Shown: one piece after another, positions 1-8,700 of the stretch
Position numbering within the stretch: the stretch's first letter is position 1
How the letters are laid out: each line of letters opens with the position of its first letter
Assembly: GCF_000013445.1 (NCBI RefSeq)
Contig: NC_007796.1
Span: forward strand, 2,764,936-2,828,935
DNA: 64,000 nucleotides
Origin: Methanospirillum hungatei JF-1
GTDB taxonomy: Archaea; Halobacteriota; Methanomicrobia; Methanomicrobiales; Methanospirillaceae
Direction of reading: 5' to 3'
The notes under the pieces: generated by a model
What the model saw: only the letters and a program-made list of their open reading frames with translations
What the model was told of the DNA's origin: nothing
Databases searched by the model: none
Translations under genes and position numbers: made by a program

Positions 1-305
1 GGGTCTCTTGTCTGCCCGTTTATTACCTGGCTAATGGTACTACTGATAATTCGATATCCTGCACAGGCACCTGTATTTTTCAGGTGAATTATGAGTTCTT
101 TTTTTATCTCATCACTGATATCAGACTCTTTGGAACAATCCCAGATGATAACCTGACGGAGATCATCCAGGGTGACATAAAAACAGGATATACTGTGATT
201 ATAATCTTTGATGATGAGATTTCTCTTTCTCAGGGAACAGATATTATCTAAAAAGCCTGCCTTCCTGATTACCTGAATGCAATCCTGGTGAATGTCAGGA
301 ATCAT
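1..305 (-). CDS. hypothetical protein, partial (C-terminal part lies off the left edge)
   Basis: From an ATG at 305-303 the minus strand stays open to the window edge, giving about 101 codons. The translation is hydrophilic with ordinary composition (for example DYNHSISCFYVTLDDLRQV near residues 35-53) and looks more protein-like than the plus-strand frame, which is also open. I do not recognise a family and see no signal peptide or membrane segment in the visible part. It begins 24 nt downstream of the initiator tRNA on the same strand, so the two may share a transcript. The strand choice rests on composition only. Confidence 0.5.
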   Translation of the reverse strand, partial: MIPDIHQDCIQVIRKAGFLDNICSLRKRNLIIKDYNHSISCFYVTLDDLRQVIIWDCSKESDISDEIKKELIIHLKNTGACAGYRIISSTISQVINGQTRD

Positions 306-329
306 ACGAAGAATACCTGAAAAGAAGTA

Positions 330-404
330 TAGCGAGGGATGGATTTGAACCATCGGTCTACGGGTTATGAGCCCGTCGGGATATCCTGACTACCCCACCT
401 CGCT
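330..404 (-). tRNA. initiator tRNA-Met (CAT)
   Basis: The minus strand folds into a full cloverleaf. It has a 7-bp acceptor stem (AGCGAGG with CCTCGCT), discriminator A at 330, anticodon loop CTCATAA giving CAT, and a TTCAAAT T-loop. The A1-U72 pair and the run of G-C pairs in the anticodon stem (ACGGG/CCCGT) are hallmarks of archaeal initiator tRNA rather than elongator tRNA-Met. No CCA is encoded and no intron is seen. Confidence 0.9.
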
Positions 405-464
405 AAAAGTGGATATGAATGTCTCTCGGATGAAGATATATATCTATCGCTTCTCTGATGCGAA

Positions 465-472
465 TTTTTAAA
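465..472 (+). promoter_or_regulatory. TATA-like box before the thioredoxin gene
   Basis: TTTTTAAA lies about 25-32 nt upstream of the ATG at 497. That is the spacing expected for a leaderless archaeal transcript, and it favours the ATG at 497 over the in-frame ATG at 458. Confidence 0.4.
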
Positions 473-496
473 CCAACACCAAGCCAATCATCACCT

Positions 497-922
497 ATGG
501 ATGAGGAACTTGAGCGGTTACGGGCAAAAAGAATGGAGGAGATCAAACAGCGCATAATGACCCCGCCATCGGCCCATGAAGGAATTCTTATCGTCACGCA
601 GGAAAATTTTTCCAGGATAATCCGTGAAAACCCGAATCTTATCATTGATTTCTGGGCTCCCTGGTGTGGCCCCTGCCGGATGCTTGCTCCGGTTATCGAA
701 CAGCTGGCGGCAGAATATGCCGGAAGAATCCGGTTTGCCAAATGTAATACCGATGAAAATCAGCAGATTGCATATCAGTTTGGAATATCAGCTATACCAT
801 CCCTGTTTTTCTTTCAGAATGGTACGATTATTCATACAGTTTCAGGAGCTCTTCCAAAAGAACATCTTGAGATGCAGATTCGTTCGGTGTATACTATTCA
901 AGCCCCCCACCGGAGTGATTAG
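497..922 (+). CDS. thioredoxin-family protein
   Basis: A 141-residue protein. A charged helical N-terminal stretch of about 35 residues (MDEELERLRAKRMEEIKQR) precedes a thioredoxin fold with the active site WCGPC at about residues 55-59. The cis-proline loop is GISAIPSLFFF. It should act as a cytoplasmic dithiol-disulfide oxidoreductase. There is no signal peptide. The N-terminal extension makes it longer than a classical thioredoxin of about 105 residues. An in-frame ATG at 458 would add 13 residues, but a TATA-like box at 465-472 sits downstream of it, so 497 is preferred. The gene is convergent with the S8-protease-like gene. Confidence 0.85.
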   Translation: MDEELERLRAKRMEEIKQRIMTPPSAHEGILIVTQENFSRIIRENPNLIIDFWAPWCGPCRMLAPVIEQLAAEYAGRIRFAKCNTDENQQIAYQFGISAIPSLFFFQNGTIIHTVSGALPKEHLEMQIRSVYTIQAPHRSD

Positions 923-955
923 GGTATACTATGACAATGAATCATAGAAGCTTGT

Positions 956-2344
956 TTACTGATTTCTACCTTCCAACAGGAACTGAAACGCTTTTACAGC
1001 ATCGATCAACCCATATCCATAGGTTGGGTCCCAGCCAGGTTCTCCCAGGTCAAACGCATTTGAATACAATGCTTTCAAGAGGTCATCCCGTGACACATCA
1101 GGAAAAGAGCTCAATAATTGTGCGATGACTCCGGCAACATGGGGTGCTGCGGCACTTGTACCGGGGAATGGAACCGGAAAACTTCCGGCACCGCTGACCT
1201 GTACATTTGTCGGTGCACAGATATCCGGTTTCCACCGTCTGGATGGTTCAGGTATCCGGATAGTAACCGGCCCCTGGGATGAATCCGGTGAGACAGAATA
1301 CGGTGTTCCAATCCCGACTGATCCTACCGTTACCACTTCTTCTAGTGCCGCGTGGCCAAAAATGGAATCTACTGGATCCTTTACGACCTCTGATTCAACC
1401 TGGCGTGGATCGATATTCCTGATATACATTTCAAGAATATTCGGTGTGATATTTTCACCGTTCCGTATAATTGACAATGATATCCGCCTGGATTCGTTCA
1501 TCTCATTTCTGTAGACCAGATGTTCAAACGGTTCTCCGGTATCTTCCTGAATATTCATACTCGTTGCAACGACCTCACCCTTTGCAGGATCGGTGAGGAA
1601 GAGGTCATAGTCATGAACCGCACCTCCCCATGGGTCATCCCACTGTAAGGTAATTATAACCTCGTCATCAGGTTTGAGGACAATAGGAATTGCAGAGTAT
1701 CCATCACCAAAGTCATGGACCGTCTGCTCTGGTCCGATACTTAAACCCGGTTCCCAGGACTTCTGATAATGAAGTGAGGCAAAATTGCCTGAAACGGTAA
1801 CATAGATGCAATCCGGATGAGATTTCAAGACCTCCCTGATATGATCTGCAACGTCACCATCTTCGAGAAATGGCTGCTTGAAAAAATAGAGGTCATCACA
1901 GATGATCCGGCATCCGGCAGCAGCCAGTGTTGAAACTGCTCGTTTAAAATCGTCTGAATTTCCTCCATACGCATGAAAACAGAGTTCTGCATCAGGTGCA
2001 ATGTCATGGATGATCTCAAGCATTGCCGTCCCTTCATCTCCAGTCCCTCTCTCATACAGGGTTACCGGTCCCAGTTCTCCCATCTTTTGGGACAGTTCCA
2101 GGGACTCTGCTCCGTTTCCGATGACTCCAACTTTGATACCTTTTCCTGATGCACCGAATACTTCTCGAATACCATTACTTCTGACCAGAAGATCCCCTTC
2201 GGTCTGCAAAGATCCAACGCAGGATACTATGGTTGAGTTATCAGAAGATAATGTCAGGGATGTAGTATCTGTCTTCATAGCGCATGAGCTCAGGCAGATA
2301 TACCCAAGTACCACACACAAAACAAGTACCTTCATGCACCCCAT
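956..2344 (-). CDS. secreted subtilisin-like (S8) protein with altered catalytic positions
   Basis: A 462-residue protein with an N-terminal hydrophobic segment ending LSSC at 18-21, which is lipobox-like or a signal peptide. The S8 fold is recognisable. The catalytic Ser is in GTSAAAPHVAG (Ser about 397) and an oxyanion-type SGN motif is present. The block that normally carries the catalytic Asp reads VGVIGNG (72-78), and the block that normally carries His reads DEGTAMLE (103-110). Two of the three triad residues are therefore not the standard ones. It could be a Glu-using variant, as in some S8/S53-like families, or a non-catalytic binding protein. A G-rich ribosome site (GGGGGGATC) precedes the start. 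A TATA-like stretch near 2423-2432 gives a leader of about 60 nt. Confidence 0.75.
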   Translation of the reverse strand: MGCMKVLVLCVVLGYICLSSCAMKTDTTSLTLSSDNSTIVSCVGSLQTEGDLLVRSNGIREVFGASGKGIKVGVIGNGAESLELSQKMGELGPVTLYERGTGDEGTAMLEIIHDIAPDAELCFHAYGGNSDDFKRAVSTLAAAGCRIICDDLYFFKQPFLEDGDVADHIREVLKSHPDCIYVTVSGNFASLHYQKSWEPGLSIGPEQTVHDFGDGYSAIPIVLKPDDEVIITLQWDDPWGGAVHDYDLFLTDPAKGEVVATSMNIQEDTGEPFEHLVYRNEMNESRRISLSIIRNGENITPNILEMYIRNIDPRQVESEVVKDPVDSIFGHAALEEVVTVGSVGIGTPYSVSPDSSQGPVTIRIPEPSRRWKPDICAPTNVQVSGAGSFPVPFPGTSAAAPHVAGVIAQLLSSFPDVSRDDLLKALYSNAFDLGEPGWDPTYGYGLIDAVKAFQFLLEGRNQ

Positions 2345-2497
2345 TTGACAGATCCCCCCGGATCTGAAGACCAGACAGGAGCCCCTCTTCAGGACGCTTT
2401 CCTGTTTGATGAGCTATGTATCCATGAAATATAAGGTTCTCAGAGTCCTCCCTCTGGTCAATCAAATCTTCTATTATCTGGCCTGACGAATACTGAT

Positions 2498-3808
2498 ATG
2501 TTCAATATGCAGATTTATGTGTTTCAGAGTTCTAGAATTTGGTTTTCATTATTTTGTATCTGTATGTGTTGTCTTCTGTTTCCCGCTGCAATGGCGGAAG
2601 AGAAGACAGGATATTTTGAAGTGACATCAGTTCCTGAGGGGGCAGATGTCTTTATCGGCTCACAGTTTATGGGAGAAACTCCGGTTCTGATACCTGCCCG
2701 TAATCAGACAGATGGAACACGGATCCGGGTTATGATGCAGGGATTTGAGATATGGGAACAGAATATTGCAGGAACCCCTGCTGCCGGTCAGGTAGTTCCC
2801 ATAAAGGTCTCATTAATCCCGATCTCTCCATTTGGAACACTTGAAGTTACATCTTCTCCTTCAGGAGCTTTAGTCACGGTGGATAATGGCATGGGTCAGA
2901 TGACTCCCTGGACTTACCGGGATATCAGTACCGGGACACATCTGGTCTCTCTTTTTCTCTCCGGATTTGAGCCGTATGTGGTCAATATTGATGTTCTTCC
3001 CGGCCAGGTAACCAGGCTTCATGCGAATATGACGATCCGTTCCGGAGCGGGATCCCTGCAGGTCAGTACAACCCCCGGTGGAGCATCGGTGTATGTGGAC
3101 GGGGTTTTTTCCGGGACCACGAACACAGTGATAGGAAATATCCCGCCTGGAAAACGCCGTGTCCATATTACGAGGGCGGGGTTTGAAGATTATGAGCAAT
3201 GGGTAGTGGTCAGTAACCGTCAGGTAACAGTAATTGAAACTGCCTTAAAGCCGGTGACAAAAACATCTGACGGAGCACTTGTCATCACATCAGATCCTCC
3301 CGGAGCCTCAGTATTTGTGGATGATCAGTTCAGAGGAACGACAGAGACCGGCAGGCCGCTTGAACTGACCGGTATGAGTCCGGGCCAGCACAAAGTTTAC
3401 ATGAGTATCAGAAATTACGAGGACTACTCAACAATGGTTGATATACGGGCAGGTGAGGTAACGCCGGTTTCAGCCAGACTGAACCCGAGCCCCATGCCCC
3501 AGGACTGTGGAAAACTTATCCTGAATACCGAACCGGCAGGCGCAGAGGTATATATTGACGGTTCACTTGTTGGGGTTACGCCGGCAACCATAGACACAGT
3601 CTGCACAGGGAAACATACTTACCGGTTGTTCCTTGCAGGATACCACGACTACTCATCACAGGTAGAACTGATCCCTGGTCAGGTTCTGCAGGTAAATACT
3701 GTCCTCACGCCCGAACCGGAAAAGGCAGAAGGGACTCCGGGACCGGCGATTCCAGTGATCATCGCAGTTCTGGCTCTTGTACTGGTCATCTTCTCAAGAA
3801 GAGTATGA
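2498..3808 (+). CDS. PEGA-repeat surface protein with C-terminal membrane anchor
   Basis: A 436-residue protein. A signal peptide spans about residues 10-33, ending AAMA. About five tandem PEGA repeats of 70-80 residues follow, each with the pattern of a strand, then PxGAxVxxD/G, then GxTP, and a second half ending in Gxxxxxxx(V/L)xPGQV. A C-terminal hydrophobic segment (PVIIAVLALVLVIF) is followed by RRV, as in a membrane-anchored archaeal surface protein. PEGA domains are thought to bind cell-surface components; no enzyme is predicted. A TATA-like TTCTATTATCT at about 2469-2479 lies about 20-29 nt before the ATG, which suggests a leaderless transcript. The internal repeats are diverged at DNA level. 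Confidence 0.85.
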   Translation: MFNMQIYVFQSSRIWFSLFCICMCCLLFPAAMAEEKTGYFEVTSVPEGADVFIGSQFMGETPVLIPARNQTDGTRIRVMMQGFEIWEQNIAGTPAAGQVVPIKVSLIPISPFGTLEVTSSPSGALVTVDNGMGQMTPWTYRDISTGTHLVSLFLSGFEPYVVNIDVLPGQVTRLHANMTIRSGAGSLQVSTTPGGASVYVDGVFSGTTNTVIGNIPPGKRRVHITRAGFEDYEQWVVVSNRQVTVIETALKPVTKTSDGALVITSDPPGASVFVDDQFRGTTETGRPLELTGMSPGQHKVYMSIRNYEDYSTMVDIRAGEVTPVSARLNPSPMPQDCGKLILNTEPAGAEVYIDGSLVGVTPATIDTVCTGKHTYRLFLAGYHDYSSQVELIPGQVLQVNTVLTPEPEKAEGTPGPAIPVIIAVLALVLVIFSRRV

Positions 3809-3937
3809 ACAGATCCCTTCTCCTTCTTTCCGTGATGATATATACCGTGCCGGGCAATATGTAGAGAGTTTAGATCAGGGCATGGGATATGAGGAAAATA
3901 TCGACTCCTCATTACACCTGAAATATCGGAGTTTTTC

Positions 3938-5455
3938 ATGCAGGATAATCCATCTATTCAGTTTGATGATCAAAGACTGGCGAAACGTCAGCAACTCATC
4001 GAGGCCGGGGTACCGATGTACCCTCATGAGTTCAGGCGTTCACACACAATAGCAGAAATCAGAGCAAAATATTCACAAGCAGGGCATGATCCGTCATCAG
4101 ATCAGGTGATCACGGCAGGCCGGTTATATGGTGTGCGGGATCATGGAAAGACGTTTTTTGCAGACCTCCGTGATGAGACTGGAAGAATTCAGTTGTATAT
4201 CCGCAAGGACGCTCTTCCTGAAGGGAAATTCCAGATGTTTAAATCCTCAATTGAGAGGGGGGACATCATCGGGGTAACCGGGAGAATTTTCAAGACTAAG
4301 GTAGGGGAGATTTCCATTTTTGTCGATGATATTATCCTTCTTACCAAGACACTCTGCTCCCTGCCGGAGAAGTTTCATGGTCTGACCAATCTTGAGAAAC
4401 GGTACCGGCAGCGGTATTTGGACCTCATCGTCAATGAAGAGAGCCGGGAGACATTCAGGACACGGAGCAGGATCATATCGCTGCTGAGAAATTACCTTAC
4501 CGGGCAGGGATTTCTTGAGTTTGAGACCCCGACTCTCCAGCCCCTCTATGGAGGAGCAAATGCACGGCCCTTCACAACTTTTCATAATTTCCTTGGCCAG
4601 AAACTCTATCTCCGGATCGCTCCCGAATTATACCTGAAAAGACTGGTTGTAGGTGGCTTTGAGAAAGTCTTCGAGGTTGCGAAAAACTTCAGAAATGAGG
4701 ACATTGATACCAGTCATAACCCGGAATTCTCTATGGTTGAGATATACCAGGCATATGCTGATTACACTGATATGATGAAACTGACCGAAGGTATTATCAG
4801 CAGCATTGTCCACGAAGTGACCGGGTCATATGAGGTGGCATTTGAAGAAAATACCATTTCATACAAAGCACCCTGGACGGTCATGAGCATGGAAGAGGCT
4901 GTGAGGACCATTGGGAAGGTTGATATCTTTGCTCATGATCTGGAGAGTCTGAAAAAGATCGGGAAAGAGAAAGGCGTTGATGGTATTGACGATGTCCACA
5001 CACAACGTGAGATGCTGGTCCTCTTTTTCGAAGCTCTTGTCGAGGATAAACTGATACAACCGACCTTCATCACCGACTTTCCTGTTGAAAACTCACCACT
5101 GGCAAAGTCTCATCGGGAAAAAGAGGGATTTGTCGAACGGTTTGAACTGTTCATTGCCGGAATGGAGCTTGCCAACGGGTTCTCCGAGCTGAATGATCCC
5201 CTGGATCAGATGGAACGGTTTGAGGCTCAGGAAGAGAAGCGGAGGCTTGGTGATGAAGAGGCCCAGATGCATGATTACGATTTTGTCAATGCTCTTGGGT
5301 ATGGCATGCCACCGACGGGAGGTGTCGGGATTGGTATTGACCGGCTTGTTATGCTGATAACAGGAAATACCTCAATCAAGGAGGTGATCCTCTTCCCATC
5401 CATGAAGCGGGAAGTTACCACTCCGGCTGACGAAGAGGAACCATCGTCTGTTTAA
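3938..5455 (+). CDS. lysS: lysyl-tRNA synthetase, class II
   Basis: A 505-residue cytoplasmic enzyme that charges tRNA-Lys. An N-terminal OB-fold anticodon-binding domain (about 55-160, with FADLRDETGRIQLYI) leads into the class II core. Motif 2 is near FEVAKNFRNEDIDTSHNPEF, the motif TDFPVENSPLAK follows, and motif 3 is GVGIGIDRLVML. The length is normal for bacterial-type LysRS-II. The start is set by GGAG six nt before the ATG at 3938. It is preceded by a 129-nt gap after the PEGA gene and followed by a 300-nt intergenic region. Confidence 0.97.
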   Translation: MQDNPSIQFDDQRLAKRQQLIEAGVPMYPHEFRRSHTIAEIRAKYSQAGHDPSSDQVITAGRLYGVRDHGKTFFADLRDETGRIQLYIRKDALPEGKFQMFKSSIERGDIIGVTGRIFKTKVGEISIFVDDIILLTKTLCSLPEKFHGLTNLEKRYRQRYLDLIVNEESRETFRTRSRIISLLRNYLTGQGFLEFETPTLQPLYGGANARPFTTFHNFLGQKLYLRIAPELYLKRLVVGGFEKVFEVAKNFRNEDIDTSHNPEFSMVEIYQAYADYTDMMKLTEGIISSIVHEVTGSYEVAFEENTISYKAPWTVMSMEEAVRTIGKVDIFAHDLESLKKIGKEKGVDGIDDVHTQREMLVLFFEALVEDKLIQPTFITDFPVENSPLAKSHREKEGFVERFELFIAGMELANGFSELNDPLDQMERFEAQEEKRRLGDEEAQMHDYDFVNALGYGMPPTGGVGIGIDRLVMLITGNTSIKEVILFPSMKREVTTPADEEEPSSV

Positions 5456-5752
5456 GATGAATGTAAAGGAAAAATTTTATCCATTATCTTTTATTTCACA
5501 AAGCATTTCAAATCTGCAAATCTTTTTGTTCGCACCACCTGTTTTGCATGCTCTTTAATTCTGCATAAACGCACCGATGCTCTAATATTTTTTAGAAAAT
5601 ATTATACGTCAATAAAAAATATCCTTGTCATATTGTACATGGCATAAAACTGGTGTCTTACGGGAGAACTGACCCTGCATAATCCAGTGTTTTTATCTGA
5701 GGCGGGATTCTCGGATAAATGCTGAATTAAAAGAATATGCAGGAGTTTTACC
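5456..5752. other. intergenic region upstream of the SBBP/PKD/dockerin gene
   Basis: About 300 AT-rich bases without a supported gene. They hold an inverted repeat at 5583-5604 and several AT-rich TATA-like stretches (for example GTGTTTTTATC near 5690). The promoter of the downstream secreted-protein cluster probably lies here, but no single TATA box stands out. Confidence 0.5.
5583..5604. repeat. perfect inverted repeat, 9-bp arms
   Basis: TAATATTTT and AAAATATTA are separated by TTAG. It lies about 130 nt after the lysS stop and about 150 nt before the leader ORF of the secreted-protein cluster. It could be an operator, a weak terminator hairpin, or only AT-rich symmetry. Confidence 0.5.
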
Positions 5753-5791
5753 ATGGGGTCAATTATGGACTTGGGGGTTAGGATGCGATGA
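5753..5791 (+). CDS. possible 12-codon leader ORF coupled to the dockerin-protein gene
   Basis: AGGAG followed by a seven-nt spacer precedes an ATG at 5753. The frame encodes MGSIMDLGVRMR and stops at TGA 5789-5791. That stop overlaps the ATG (5788) of the 1531-residue protein in the ATGA arrangement used elsewhere in this genome for translational coupling. Its ribosome site is closer to consensus than the AGGA site of the main gene. It may be a coupling leader peptide or an accident of the G-rich 5-prime end. Confidence 0.35.
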   Translation: MGSIMDLGVRMR

Positions 5792-8700
5792 ACCGGAACA
5801 TATCTAAAGGAGTGCTTGCTGCGCTCTTATGTATTCTCTTATGCTGCATTGTGATGGCAGATAATCAGGAAATAAATTATACTGATATTTCTGCACATCC
5901 GGTGCAGTTTATCGAAAATGCCGGACAGGCACACGAAGATATTCTGTATCAGGTGAAAAGTTCTGAATTTTCATTTGATTTTACCAAAGATGCTCTTCTG
6001 GTAAGTGGTCCGTCCGGTGACTGTGAGGAGTGTGGAGAGAATGTCACTACTCCGGTGATTGTAACAGTTGCAGATGCTGAAGAGAACGTCACCGTTGAGG
6101 CATTTGACAAACTTGATGGATATGCAAACTTCCTCATCGGGAAGAATGAGTCAGACTGGCAGCAGTATGTTCCCTGGTATGGGGGCATCCGGTATCGCGA
6201 AATACTTCCTGGAATTGATCTCTCCTATTCCGGAAAGCAGGGTGTTCTCAAACGGGAGTTCACCGTCCGGGAAGGCGCCGATCCCAATGCCATCCGACTC
6301 ATTTATGGAGGAAACGAGGGGTTATCGCTCACAGAAGATGGTTCCCTGCAGGTAGTTACGTCGTTTGGTAATCTGACCGAACGGTCTCCTTATTCTTATC
6401 AGATAATTGAAGGCAATACTATTGAGGTTGAGTCTTCATACCAGATTTTTGAAAATGGTGAGGTCGGGTATACTATTGGAGAATATGATCCTGCCTATCC
6501 GCTTATAATTGATCCGTACCTAGAATATTCCACCTTGCTTGGGGGAAATCTCGAAGATTATGGTATGGATATTGCCAGGGATTCTTCGGGGGATGTGTAT
6601 GTGACCGGATATACGTCGTCGTGTAATTTTCCGTTACGAGATCCAACGGTCATTAATACTGCATATCTTAAATTTAATGGTTCATATTGTCATAACAGTC
6701 GGGATGCATTCATAACGAAAATTGGGATCAACCAGACAACTGGAAATGCATCCATCATATTTTCAACGTATCTGGGTGGAGATAAGGCAGACTTTGGCAG
6801 GGGAATAGCAGTTGACTCCCTGAAGAATATTTACGTGACTGGAGACACATTCTCTGAAGACTTTCCAATAATGCTTCCGTTTGCCTATGGTGACAGGCTT
6901 CATGGGTCAAATGATGCATTTGTTATAAAATTGGATCCGACCGGCACAATTATCAGATGGTCTGATTATCTTGGAGGAAATTTTGCCGATCAGGCGAATG
7001 ATATCGCCCTTGACAGTCTGAATGCGGTGTATCTGACTGGTCAGACGGTTGGGAACAGTCCTTACAAGAAACTGGAACAGGTCTTCCCAACAACCCCGAA
7101 TGCGTATCAGACTGCACCAAATCCGGATGCTGTGATGGGTGATGCATTTGCAGTAAAAATCAGCCCGACTGGTCAGGTTCTGGAATACTCTACATATATT
7201 TCAGGTTCCGGGCAGGACTATGGAAATGGTATTGCGGTTGACGGTCAGGGCATGGCATATATCACCGGAACAACAAGTTCAACAAATCTGCTCCCTACCG
7301 GAGTCCCAGGGTATCAAAAATCCATCAAGGGAGGGCAGGATGCATTCCTCTTTAAAATGAACTTCCAGGCAGGCATTCCGCCAATCTACGCGACTTATCT
7401 GGGTGGATCAACCGGGTATGACTATGGTGAAGCGGTTGCTGTTGACTCTGCAGGAAGTGCATATGTTACCGGAGCGACAGCCTCTACTGATTTCCCAGTC
7501 ACGAATATGGCATTACAGACGGTAAAGGGGTGGCCATATGATGCATTTGAGAAAGATGCATATGTAACGAAATTTGGTTCTGATGGAACTGGCCTTATCT
7601 ATTCTACCTATCTCGGAGGAAGTATGGATGACTGGGGATATGATATCAAAGTTGATTCCTCATTCCGTGCGTTTGTCACTGGTTATAGTCGCTCATCCCA
7701 GATCCCCCGGAGTGGACTCATCAATACCATTAAACAGGCATCTGGTGGTCAGGACGGATTCCTGACGGTGATTAAGAGTGACGGCCGCTCTGCTGAGTCA
7801 TCAACCCTGTTCGGAGGGTACCGCGATGATGTCAGCAGGGGTGTTGCGATATCTCCTGATGGAAATACCAGTTTTGTTACCGGATACACCAGTTCTCCAA
7901 CAATGCTTAACCTGGTATGCGGAAGCGATTGTGAACGGGAAGCATTCCCTGTGTACAAGTGGATTAACCAGACGGTTTATGGTGACAGACTCTATATTGG
8001 GGGGAACTTTAGTGGAGATTTTCAGGGCAGCTTTGATGCCTTTGTCATGAAATTCGGACAGCCATCACTTGTTCCTTCATTTAGTGCCAGCCCTGTTTGT
8101 GGGACGGGAGAGCCTAATCTGACTGTAACTTTCACTGAAACGACAACCGGTTCAGGAAATATTCTGAACAGGATATGGAACTTTGGTGATGGCACTCCGG
8201 TAAATGATACCGGAGCAATACCGATGGTGGTAAGCCATAATTATACTAGTCCAGGGACGTACCAGGCAACCTTAACACTCTATACATATACGAGTATACT
8301 CGTGAGCGATCCGGTTAGTATTACCTTCTGTAATCCATATACAAGTGCAAACTTCACCGTAGCAGGGTATAATAACACAGCGGATCCGATTGATGTACCT
8401 ATAAACACAGACATAACTTTCAGTGGATATGCAGTGAATTACACGCCCACTTCCTATAATTGGCATTTCGCTGATGGTTCTGCAAACCAAACAGGGCAGA
8501 CGACTCATCACCTGTTCTCTCAGCAGGGAACATACACGGTAAATATGACCGCTCCTTCGGGAACCTGTTGTGATAATAATACGAATATCGTCGGTTCAAA
8601 ACGGATTCGGGTTCTCGCTCCTCCGTTAGCAAGGTTTGTGAATAGTACAACCACTCCACGAATCGGGTGTCTTCCACTTACCGTGACCTTTAATGATACT

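Noticed and set aside
3-251. Plus-strand open frame of 82 codons at the left edge
   Set aside because: The minus-strand frame over the same bases (start at 305) has a proper ATG and more protein-like composition; the plus frame has no visible start and an odd mix of hydrophobic and Thr/Asn runs.
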